A stretch of 64,000 nucleotides of DNA from Nitrosomonas communis (GTDB lineage Bacteria; Pseudomonadota; Gammaproteobacteria; Burkholderiales; Nitrosomonadaceae). Within the stretch, counting starts at the first letter, position 1. Every line of letters starts with the position of its first letter. A program made the position numbers and the translations under genes. Of the stretch, positions 47,607 to 56,301 are shown in pieces. The notes beneath the pieces are model-generated. The model did not search any database, had not been told where the DNA came from, and saw nothing but the letters and a program-made list of their open reading frames with translations. The stretch spans positions 1 to 64,000 of the forward strand of contig NZ_FOUB01000003.1 in NCBI RefSeq assembly GCF_900114745.1. The letters run 5' to 3'.

Positions 47607-50600
47607 TTATTTCGAGTCAGAATTATGATCTTTCTCTCTTTTTAATTGCTTGGCAAGCTCATGAATTTCATTAGAAAGCCTAACTTTAAATCCCTCAAAT
47701 AAAATCCGATGGCATTGATGATAAGTCTGCAATGCCTGATCAAGCTGTCCTTGCCTGATATGATGAGACATTAATCGTCGATAGCTTGCTTCAGTCAAGG
47801 GGCTTAGCTCCACTATCTTGGTTAATAACAAGCTAGCGCGGTCATATTCCCCCTTCTTTTCATGGAAACTTATGGATAAATCCAGCGCGCGGAATAATTT
47901 ATTCAATAATTGGGATTGTTTTAATATTCCTAACCCTGAATCGAAATCCTTCAGAAATGGGCCCTGGTAGAGTTTCAACAGCCGGTCAGTTAATTTAATG
48001 ATCTCAGACGGTTGCTCATCACTAAACGCTTGCTCCAACTTGTCTACAGTCTCTTCAAACGCCCACAAATCTAGCCAGCAATAATTCCTGTTAAAGGAAA
48101 CCAGACCAGAATTCAATATTATGGCTTCCTTGCCAAGGAGCTTGCGTAATCGGTGCAACGCTGTTTCCAAGGATTGCCTCGCCAGGTCACCATCAACATC
48201 AGGCCATAATATATCAGTGAGTTGAATGGAAGGAGCCTTACGACCACCTAGTATGACTAACGTCTCCAGCAATTCGAGTATCTTTTTCTGGCTTTTGCCA
48301 GAATGCTCTATCTGTTTTCCTTCGACTTCTACTATTAATGATCCAAAACTATAGATTCGTACTGGCCAGGGCCATTTCTCGAGATATGTAGGTGGACAAG
48401 CCAGCAGTCGATGTTTCTGCAACAAGTGAACAGCAAATTCTTCCTCGATGCCGTTTTCAATTGCCAGCAGGCACAGCGAAGTTAAAACCTTGGGGCGCCA
48501 CCCGAAAAAAGCAACAATCTCCTCAGTATGCAGAATTTGTAATAGCTCTTTTAGAGCTGCGAGGGTACGAAGCTGATTTTGCTGTAAATATGCTAGCCAG
48601 GCATCGGCGATATGGTACTGGATCAGATTATGCTTATTATTGGTATCTATAGCTGCTGCAGAAAGTAAAGAAAGTGTTTGCTCCGCTTTGTGCCACTGTG
48701 ACAGCTCAGCGAGTATTTGCACCTCAAGTGACCAAAGGCTGACACAAGCGATTTTAAAGTGAACTAATTTTGCCAACTGCAGAGTCTTTTGACTCTGCTC
48801 AAAGGCTTGATGCAGCTTGCCGGCTAACGCAGCTAACCAGACGGCATAGGAATAATGCATCACAGTTGATATGCGCTGGTACGCATTCTCATACTTGATG
48901 GTTCTTTGCAAAACAATTTCAGCACTAATCAGATCACCGTTATTAATATGACAACCAACAATAGTAGCAAGTAGCACCGCTTCAAATGAACGAATGCCTG
49001 ATAAATCAGACAATTGTAGCCCTCTCTGGGCATATTCAAGCGCTTTGATAGTATCGGCCATAAATAGTCTTTGATTAGCTAATAGGTAAGTACTCATAAT
49101 TCTTACCATGGCAGGTATAGCTTGATCTTCCACTATTAACTCCAAGAAAGCAGCGGAGGTGTGTAGTTTGGTTAATTGACAGTTAAATATGTAATATTGT
49201 GCTAACTGTGTGCCTAACAATAACTTGATTGTTTTCATCGGAGTGGAGAGAAACAGCCGTTCACAAATTCTGATTAATGTTTTTAACCGTGGATGGTGTG
49301 GGTCATAGATAGTAAGACCATTTATCGCCGCCATATAAAACTTGATTTTTAATTCGATTGACGGACAGGCGTGATGATGCTTGCGTATTTCGTCAAAGCG
49401 ATTCATCCAAACCTTCAGTCTGGAAAAATCATCCCAGCTAATCATAATTGATTCAACTGCTGCCACCCAGCTAGAATAAATACCCTTAATATCATGATTG
49501 ATGTCAAATAGCTGATAGCATTTTTCCATATGCGCTTCAGTCAAAAAGGGGCTAACTGGTTTCAATGCAATGGCATACCAATATTTCAACCAGGCATCCA
49601 TATCCAGGTACTTGCTTGGTAATGCTTGTATCCATTGAATGACGGTATGATGACGCCCAGAATTAATTAGCTGGCTAGCTTGCTGCAATAGTAACTCTTT
49701 TAGCGATGACCAGTCCTGTAATTGCTGGAAAAGAAGCATGGCTTCAAGAGTGTTATCCTGCTTTACCAGGATCATCGCTGCTTTGTGCTGTAATTTCCTC
49801 CAATAGGCTTGGGTAAACACAGTGTCGGCCTGAGATAGCAATAAATCTCTGAGCAGCGGATGAAATTGATAAATCGGATTGGGTCTCTCTATACGCTTAA
49901 TCATAAAATTTTTATAAACAAGCTCATTGAGATAGGACCTAGTTTGGCTGCAACCGGTCAGTTGCATACCCATTTCTGCCGTTAATTGGGTAAATAATGC
50001 ACTGGCTACTAGAAACTTATGCAGTTCCTTGGGTAAATGAAAAAGTATTTCCGAAGAGAGATAAGCAAAAATATTTTCTTCGGCATTAAAATCTTCAGTA
50101 GCACCCCAAATTCTGAATTCCCTCGCCATCAATACCATCCCGGCAGACCAGCCATGTGTTTTTGACTGAATTTGCTGGATCTGGAGATCATTCAAATGTG
50201 GATCAAGCCATTTCAGGAATGCTTGACCCTCCTGATCATTAAACTCTAGCTCGGCATTGCTTATATCGAGCAATTCGTAATTGGTGTACAACCGCTTAAG
50301 TACAGCATGAAGACGATTCCTGCTGATACAGATCAATTGCATGCCGTCTGGTAACTGGTTTATAACAATCTGTATCAGCCGGGGAAAAACAACATACTTT
50401 TCCAGTTCATGGCAATTATCCAGCACAATGGCTGATTCTTCCGTGAGCGAAGCAAAAAGCTTACGAAAAAAGACACGTGCAAAGTTCTCTACATCATCAG
50501 CATATTCACTGGTAAAGACCGGCAGATTAAGTTTCTTTCTGGGATGGTTCTTTTGCGCAGCCAACGCCAGAAAATAAAAAATATCGGCCACATCATTCTC

Positions 50601-50810
50601 GCTGCTATCGATTCGGTACCACAAAAATGATGCATGCTGTTTTTTAAGTAAGCTGGTGACAAAAACAGTTTTGCCGGCACCGGGTGATCCATTCACCCAG
50701 ATCACCTTCGCTGTCTTTCTTTTCTTAACGAGCTCAAACAAGAAAGTCCGCTCAAAAACACGGGTGTAATCGGGCGGAATGATTTTGGTCGGATATCTTT
50801 TTATTATCAA
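47607..50810 (-). CDS. giant STAND ATPase transcriptional regulator with SARP-type output
   Basis: The product has 1067 residues. The N-terminal MalT-like NTPase has P-loop GSPGAGKT (41-48) and Walker B SAIVLDNCHEL (about 130). A long helical repeat region (about 340-820) should sense a ligand or protein. The C-terminus is a winged helix (FGSLIVEVEGKQIEHSGKSQ...LWPDVDGDLARQSLETALHR) followed by a bacterial transcriptional activator (BTAD) domain, as in SARP/AfsR proteins, instead of the LuxR domain of MalT. The start is TTG. It is divergent from the copper oxidase genes, with a 217-bp shared promoter region, and is their likely regulator. Confidence 0.85.
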   Translation of the reverse strand: MIIKRYPTKIIPPDYTRVFERTFLFELVKKRKTAKVIWVNGSPGAGKTVFVTSLLKKQHASFLWYRIDSSENDVADIFYFLALAAQKNHPRKKLNLPVFTSEYADDVENFARVFFRKLFASLTEESAIVLDNCHELEKYVVFPRLIQIVINQLPDGMQLICISRNRLHAVLKRLYTNYELLDISNAELEFNDQEGQAFLKWLDPHLNDLQIQQIQSKTHGWSAGMVLMAREFRIWGATEDFNAEENIFAYLSSEILFHLPKELHKFLVASALFTQLTAEMGMQLTGCSQTRSYLNELVYKNFMIKRIERPNPIYQFHPLLRDLLLSQADTVFTQAYWRKLQHKAAMILVKQDNTLEAMLLFQQLQDWSSLKELLLQQASQLINSGRHHTVIQWIQALPSKYLDMDAWLKYWYAIALKPVSPFLTEAHMEKCYQLFDINHDIKGIYSSWVAAVESIMISWDDFSRLKVWMNRFDEIRKHHHACPSIELKIKFYMAAINGLTIYDPHHPRLKTLIRICERLFLSTPMKTIKLLLGTQLAQYYIFNCQLTKLHTSAAFLELIVEDQAIPAMVRIMSTYLLANQRLFMADTIKALEYAQRGLQLSDLSGIRSFEAVLLATIVGCHINNGDLISAEIVLQRTIKYENAYQRISTVMHYSYAVWLAALAGKLHQAFEQSQKTLQLAKLVHFKIACVSLWSLEVQILAELSQWHKAEQTLSLLSAAAIDTNNKHNLIQYHIADAWLAYLQQNQLRTLAALKELLQILHTEEIVAFFGWRPKVLTSLCLLAIENGIEEEFAVHLLQKHRLLACPPTYLEKWPWPVRIYSFGSLIVEVEGKQIEHSGKSQKKILELLETLVILGGRKAPSIQLTDILWPDVDGDLARQSLETALHRLRKLLGKEAIILNSGLVSFNRNYCWLDLWAFEETVDKLEQAFSDEQPSEIIKLTDRLLKLYQGPFLKDFDSGLGILKQSQLLNKLFRALDLSISFHEKKGEYDRASLLLTKIVELSPLTEASYRRLMSHHIRQGQLDQALQTYHQCHRILFEGFKVRLSNEIHELAKQLKREKDHNSDSK

Positions 50811-51027
50811 TTCTATTCTTTCTATATCAAATTATTTTTTTCATAATGTGTATGCCATTTGTAAGTCTTCAATTTTATTTATCAAATAATCTGTTTGCTA
50901 TTTGTATATCCTCAATTGTTAAATTTTTGCACAAAAATTAATTATGAAAGATTAATCAGTTTTCATGAAATTTTTAGTCAGCAAGTTTTTAATTTAACTG
51001 TACCAAGAGAGGGGAGGGTGAAAAAAT

Positions 51028-52011
51028 ATGAGGAGTATACACGCTGCAGAGCTTGTTACAGATAGCTTCTTTTCATCGCGTATGGAAAAAGTATGTAACT
51101 CGCGTCCACTATCAGCTATTTGGTCGATGGTTCTATTTGCTATCTCTTTGCTATTTCTGGGAGGTAATGTATTAGCAGGAAATACTCATCGAATCGGCAT
51201 GTTTGCTGAAGAAATGACTGGCGGTTATTTTGCTTATCGTATGATGAGATATGAAGTTATCGATCAAGATGGTAGCTCAACCGATATAACTGCCCGTTAT
51301 AGCGATAGGGCCACGATTCCAGGGCCAACCATAATCCTTACCGAAGGTGATGAAGCTGAAATCGAGCTCATGTATCAAATTAATCCCGATCAGGCAAACC
51401 CCAAGCATAATCATGTCAGTTTGCACGTGCATGGGGTTCACTACGATAAAGACAGCGATGGTACCTTGAAATACATCAATTTGTACAAGGATGAGAGTGC
51501 GACGCCTGTTTTGTCATACACTTATCGTTGGAATGCTGCGCTCGGCACTGCTGGCACATGGCCCTATCATGACCACAATATGGATAGCCATAATGGCGCT
51601 GAAGATAGGGGGCTCTTTGGAGCGCTTATCGTCAATTCTGCATCTGCTGCCGTGGATAACATTAAAAAGGAATTTGTTCTTTACATTATCGATGATGCTA
51701 TTGTCGGAATGGAAACCAATAACACGACAGGTCAGCACACCCCGCTTTGGGTTAATCCTAACCTGACTGCAGAAAAAAATAGTGATGTCAGATTCCATGT
51801 GCTTGCACTGGGTACCAATTTCCATCAATTTCAACTTAATAACTACACATGGGCAGATCCAGGGGCAGTTAATCAAATCAATACAAAAGCGATAGGACCC
51901 CTTGAAAAACATGTATTTGTAGTTAAAGCAACTCATTCTTCAAGCTATATGGATACCGCTTTCTCAAGCGTATTGCTCGGCATGAAAGGCGATTTTGTCG
52001 TTGCTGATTAA
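51028..52011 (+). CDS. two-domain multicopper-oxidase subunit, domain-1 copper ligands only
   Basis: The product has 327 residues with a GGGGAGGG ribosome site. A long N-terminus leads into a signal peptide (VLFAISLLFLGGNVLAG, about 35-51). Cupredoxin domain 1 keeps both HxH pairs: HVH (133, 135) in SLHVHGVHY and HDH (181, 183) in TWPYHDHNMDSHNG. In domain 2 only His266 remains (GTNFHQFQL), and where HCHxxxHxxxxM is expected the chain reads SSYMDTAFSSVLLGM, so there is no type 1 Cys. Alone it cannot build a trinuclear site. It is 11 bp before the complementary gene. Confidence 0.85.
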   Translation: MRSIHAAELVTDSFFSSRMEKVCNSRPLSAIWSMVLFAISLLFLGGNVLAGNTHRIGMFAEEMTGGYFAYRMMRYEVIDQDGSSTDITARYSDRATIPGPTIILTEGDEAEIELMYQINPDQANPKHNHVSLHVHGVHYDKDSDGTLKYINLYKDESATPVLSYTYRWNAALGTAGTWPYHDHNMDSHNGAEDRGLFGALIVNSASAAVDNIKKEFVLYIIDDAIVGMETNNTTGQHTPLWVNPNLTAEKNSDVRFHVLALGTNFHQFQLNNYTWADPGAVNQINTKAIGPLEKHVFVVKATHSSSYMDTAFSSVLLGMKGDFVVAD

Positions 52012-52022
52012 GGCTAATTCTA

Positions 52023-54812
52023 ATGAGTGCAAATATGAGTTCACAAAATTATGGAAAAAAAATGAAAACCATTACAGCAATTTTATTATTTATTACAGCA
52101 TGGCTGCTTTCTTCGATTGCGCTGGCAGCCTCGCACAACATCGTATTAACTGCTGAAACCCTTCCTAATGGACAGTATGGCTATAAAATGATCAGCCATA
52201 CTACGACGGATGGTACTGTACCCAATTATCCTGCTGATGCAGTGATTCCTGGTCCTACTTTGTTTATACAAACAGGAGATGACGTCAAAATTCAACTGAC
52301 CAACAATACCAATGTCAAAATTGAGTTCAATGTTGGTGGATTATCTGTCGGCAATACTCCCTCTCTTTCACCGAAACAGACAAAAAATTATAGATTTAAC
52401 GCTAATACAGTGGGTACATTCCCTTATGGTGATGAAAAGTCAGCCTTACTTGGATTATTTGGTGCCATTGTAGTGGATGATTCCAGTGGGAAAGCGCAAA
52501 GCTTTATGGATGGTAATGGCGCGCTAACTGCTGTCAATCGTAATCAGCTAGACAAAGAATTCGTTTTGTTTATGGTCGGCTCAACCTTCTGGGGAGCTGA
52601 AATCAGTGCGAATGGCACACAAAGACCGCTATGGACTAACCCCACTCTGGGTGCAGTCGAGAATCAGCTTGTGCGCTGGCACGTGCTAGCAGTGGGGCAT
52701 GCCCATACTTTCCATCTGCATGCACATCGCTGGCCTGATGCCGTAGATAAAAATGCGGCTTCATCAAATATTATTGATGTTAAATTGATGAATAGCCCTT
52801 TTAGTAGCCATACCTTTACCGTTAAAGCTGGGACAGGTGTCGGGCCGGGTGTCTGGCAATATCACTGTCATGTGATGTCGCATATGCAATCCGGCATGAA
52901 TGGTAAATTTCATGTGGTTGCAGCAGGGTCGGGTGAAACAGGCGAAAGCATCGCAGGTGCTTCCCCGCATGGCAAGATATTTGGAAATGAAAATGGTGAT
53001 GGAGCGGGCCTGGTGACCTTCATTATATCCGACGAACCGGGCAGCTGGTTTAGAAGTGCACGTGGTGATGCTTTGAGTCCGGTAACGCATACTAAATCAC
53101 TGGAAATTATTCCCCCGGGCAGCAGTGTTCATTTCATCATGTCCGACACCAACGGTACACATACTGTCACCAATCTGCTGTGGCCAAGTGATGCAGGGAA
53201 AAATGATCATGGCGGGGATCATTTCATGATTCCTTTTGAACAAACTAAAGCTTATCGTGGCGGCGGCATTGTGCAACTCAATGTGCCTGGCCTATATGTA
53301 TTTACCTGCAAGATTCACCCGTTTATGATGGCAGCGGTGATAGTGGATGACCCAGCTACAGATGGTTTAGATCTGGGCAAGACTATTGATCTGGTATCAG
53401 GGGTGAAAGATTTGCCTACTAGCAGTGACTTGGCAACCCGTCTGGTACACACCTTCTTTGTTGCCTCTACGCCGAAAAACTGGCAGGATTTTACCTCTAC
53501 TAGTCCCTGGCATGTTGCCTATCCCAATGTGGATGTGGTAACGGATGCGGGCAAACTCTCATTGGTATCTGTTCTTGAAGCAAGGTATGGTCAGGACATT
53601 GCACTGACGCCATTAGTTAAACCGGCCATTCCGGGTGTGGGTGAAGTATGGATCGATACCCAGTTCGAGAAAACAGCCGGTAAAACCAAACCAGGTACTA
53701 TTACCGTTCTGGATACCAGTAACTGGACACTTAAACGGAAAATTGCGTTACCGCAGATCAATATGAATAACCCACATAACATGTGGGCCAATCGTGACCA
53801 TTCAGTCATTTATCAAACTCAGTGGTTTGATACCAATCTGGTATTAATTGATCAGAGGACAGGTAAGTTGATTAATAATATCCACGTTGGGGATACGCCT
53901 TCGCATGTGATGACCCTCCCGAATACGGATGATGTTACTGTGGCAATTCATGGCGAGAATGGCGTAGTCATGATTCCTGCCGGCACGACAGAAGTACATC
54001 ACATGATGCCGACCCAACAGCATGGACAAGCTCCGGCTAATCCGCATGGCCACTGGATTTCTGCCGATGGAAAGCAAATTATTACGCCTAATGTCAATAC
54101 CGGTGATGCCGGTATCTATGACTCGGAAACAGGTCAAATCATAACAAGAACTCAGACAGGTGGCGGTGCGCCTGTACCACACCCAATTGCTATCGGTATG
54201 ATGCCGGATTCCAGTAAAGTTTATGCTGCGAATTTGCTGCATCACAGCATTAGTGTATTGGATGGCAACAATGGTGCACTATTAAATACCATCAATTTGA
54301 TTGCTGATTATAACCCAGTAACTGGTGAATTCGCGGATAAAGATGGAAATGGAACGGTCGCCGTTGGCGTGCTTCCAATTCAAACTCCAGTGTCACCAGA
54401 TGGCAAAGTAGTGGTAACGGCTGCGATGGGCGGGCAAATTGTCATCACGGATACGGCTACCGATAAGATCGTTAAAATGCTGCCATGTGATCCTGGCTGT
54501 CATGGGGCAAATTTTGGTGCCAAACAGGGTGGTGGTTATTATGCTTATGTCGCCAGCAAGTTCTCCAACCGCTTGATCGTGGTTGATCCCGATCCAAATG
54601 GTGATGGCAATTTGATCGATGCGGAGATTGCCGGTTCGATTTCCTTGGTGGCGGATGCAAGTGTTGTCAAGGATGACAATATCAGCAGTCTGGCTGGATT
54701 TGGCGGTCAGGGCGTATTGCCATTACCCATCGTCTATAATGGCTGGGTACAGAATCTCTCAAGCGAATGGAGCGCAGGACTAACGAATAATCAGCGTAAT
54801 CCAATCCAATAG
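52023..54812 (+). CDS. multicopper-oxidase subunit (domain-2 ligands) fused to amicyanin-like and beta-propeller domains
   Basis: The product has 929 residues; the signal peptide ends near ALAA (36). Domain 1 has lost its ligands: EFNVGG and FPYGDEKSALLG replace HxH pairs. Domain 2 has them all: HTFHLH (228, 231, 233) and HCHVMSHMQSGM with His281, Cys282, His283, His287, Met292. A third cupredoxin (about 315-445) has His380 and CKIHPFM (429-435), the amicyanin-type C-x2-H-x2-M. Residues about 480-929 form a YVTN-like beta-propeller (ITVLDTSNWTLKRKI; SVLDGNNGALLNTINL). It is periplasmic and follows its partner by 11 bp. Confidence 0.85.
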   Translation: MSANMSSQNYGKKMKTITAILLFITAWLLSSIALAASHNIVLTAETLPNGQYGYKMISHTTTDGTVPNYPADAVIPGPTLFIQTGDDVKIQLTNNTNVKIEFNVGGLSVGNTPSLSPKQTKNYRFNANTVGTFPYGDEKSALLGLFGAIVVDDSSGKAQSFMDGNGALTAVNRNQLDKEFVLFMVGSTFWGAEISANGTQRPLWTNPTLGAVENQLVRWHVLAVGHAHTFHLHAHRWPDAVDKNAASSNIIDVKLMNSPFSSHTFTVKAGTGVGPGVWQYHCHVMSHMQSGMNGKFHVVAAGSGETGESIAGASPHGKIFGNENGDGAGLVTFIISDEPGSWFRSARGDALSPVTHTKSLEIIPPGSSVHFIMSDTNGTHTVTNLLWPSDAGKNDHGGDHFMIPFEQTKAYRGGGIVQLNVPGLYVFTCKIHPFMMAAVIVDDPATDGLDLGKTIDLVSGVKDLPTSSDLATRLVHTFFVASTPKNWQDFTSTSPWHVAYPNVDVVTDAGKLSLVSVLEARYGQDIALTPLVKPAIPGVGEVWIDTQFEKTAGKTKPGTITVLDTSNWTLKRKIALPQINMNNPHNMWANRDHSVIYQTQWFDTNLVLIDQRTGKLINNIHVGDTPSHVMTLPNTDDVTVAIHGENGVVMIPAGTTEVHHMMPTQQHGQAPANPHGHWISADGKQIITPNVNTGDAGIYDSETGQIITRTQTGGGAPVPHPIAIGMMPDSSKVYAANLLHHSISVLDGNNGALLNTINLIADYNPVTGEFADKDGNGTVAVGVLPIQTPVSPDGKVVVTAAMGGQIVITDTATDKIVKMLPCDPGCHGANFGAKQGGGYYAYVASKFSNRLIVVDPDPNGDGNLIDAEIAGSISLVADASVVKDDNISSLAGFGGQGVLPLPIVYNGWVQNLSSEWSAGLTNNQRNPIQ

Positions 54813-54864
54813 ATGGAGGTAGGTATCAAGTCTAGAATTAAAAAGCTTCTGTAGTCATAACATC

Positions 54865-54897
54865 ACGCTAGCCAGAGAATCTCTGGTTAGCGTTTTT
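54865..54897. terminator. terminator after the copper oxidase operon
   Basis: Hairpin ACGCTAGCCAGAGA / TCTCTGGTTAGCGT (one mismatch pair), then TTTTTGTTT. It lies between the rightward oxidase gene and the leftward SDR gene. Confidence 0.85.
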
Positions 54898-54909
54898 GTT
54901 TAATAACGA

Positions 54910-55746
54910 TTAATTGCTATTACCCGCTTTAGCGAGTAGTTTATCCAATAAACGAATGCTCAGGAAGCGTTTGAGAAAACCAAATAAATAGGTAGGGAAA
55001 GTAACGTAATAGCGCGGTTGAGGGTTGTGTGCCTCAAGGGCATGAATGACTTTTTTGAGTACAGCCTCGGGCGGCAGTGTAAAAGGAACGGCTGGCCCTT
55101 GCTTGTTTAATCGATCCAATACCGCACGGTATTTTTTACCATGGAAGCTATGGTCGATATCGATATATTTTTGTAAAGCCTTAAGTGCGTTAGCTCTAAA
55201 TTGAGTGGCAATCGGACCCGGTTCGATCAGGCTGACAAAGATTTGAGTACCCATTAATTCAAGACGAAGCGTATCGCTCAATCCTTCGAGGGCATATTTG
55301 GAAGCATTGTAGGCGCCGCGAAATGGCATGGCTGCAAAACCCAGCACGGAACTATTCTGGATAATTCGACCATAACGTTGCTTGCGCATGATGGGCAACA
55401 CAAGATTGGTCAGCTCTAGCCAGCCGAAAACATTGGTTTCGAATTGTGCGCGTAAGGCCTCGCGACTCAAATCTTCAACTGCTCCGGGTAGGCCATAGGC
55501 GCCATTATTGAACAGGGCATACAATTGACCATGAGTACGGTGCATGATTTCTTCAAATGTTTGCTGAATCGAATCTGGCTCATTTAAATCTAGACGAAGA
55601 CTTTCCAGCCCTTCAGCTAATAACATCTCGACGCTTTCCCGCCTTCGCGCTGTGGCGAATACGCGATAGCCTCGTTTGTGCAATGCATGGGCGACACAAT
55701 AGCCAATACCGCTGGAGCAACCAGTAATTAAAATAGACTTTTTCAT
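54910..55746 (-). CDS. short-chain dehydrogenase/reductase
   Basis: From ATG 55746 the product has 278 residues (the TTG before it is less likely). It is a classical SDR with TGCSSGIGYCVA, NNGAYG, catalytic Ser in NSSVLGF and YNASK. The C-terminal segment has a hydrophobic basic tail (FPTYLFGFLKRFL), suggesting a lipid or membrane-linked substrate. Monocistronic. Confidence 0.88.
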   Translation of the reverse strand: MKKSILITGCSSGIGYCVAHALHKRGYRVFATARRRESVEMLLAEGLESLRLDLNEPDSIQQTFEEIMHRTHGQLYALFNNGAYGLPGAVEDLSREALRAQFETNVFGWLELTNLVLPIMRKQRYGRIIQNSSVLGFAAMPFRGAYNASKYALEGLSDTLRLELMGTQIFVSLIEPGPIATQFRANALKALQKYIDIDHSFHGKKYRAVLDRLNKQGPAVPFTLPPEAVLKKVIHALEAHNPQPRYYVTFPTYLFGFLKRFLSIRLLDKLLAKAGNSN

Positions 55747-55869
55747 CAACTAAGCTTATCTTGCAAAACGATTCATAGTTGTTTTGGACTTGACACAAGA
55801 AAAAGCATAATCATAGCATCACATAGCTCGATTCATTACACATGGCATCACAATGATCATAATTGAATA

Positions 55870-56235
55870 ATGGCAAAATTATTGTTTAAACTACGAAACG
55901 TTCCAGATGATGAAGCCGAAGAAGTGCGCGAATTACTGACCAATCATCATATTGATTACTATGAAACCTCAGCAGGCAATTGGGGCGTTTCCATGCCCGC
56001 CCTCTGGGTGAAGGATGATCATCAATTCCGGGAAGCAAAAGCATTATTTGATGCTTATCAGGAAGCACGTTCAATACGGGTGAGGGAAGAATACGCGCGG
56101 CTTAAAAGCGAAGGCAAACACAAAACAGTGTGGGATAGTATGAAGCAAAATCCTGTTTTGTTTGTAGCGTATATACTCATTGTGCTGGCCTTGCTTTACT
56201 TGCCATTCAAGCTGATCATGGAACTAGCCAAGTAG
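55870..56235 (+). CDS. DUF6164-like small membrane protein
   Basis: The product has 121 residues. The N-terminal soluble domain resembles DUF2007/DUF6164 (LLFKLRNVPDDEAEEVRELL; SAGNWGVSMPALWV), and a C-terminal membrane helix (VLFVAYILIVLALLYLPF) anchors it. The family label is from memory and only likely. It lies 66 bp before lnt on the same strand. Confidence 0.7.
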   Translation: MAKLLFKLRNVPDDEAEEVRELLTNHHIDYYETSAGNWGVSMPALWVKDDHQFREAKALFDAYQEARSIRVREEYARLKSEGKHKTVWDSMKQNPVLFVAYILIVLALLYLPFKLIMELAK

Positions 56236-56301
56236 TAATTTTCTTATTTTATTTTCTCATTGTTCAAAATCATTTGAGATTTTTTTGCTAAGTGGTCCGG
56301 A

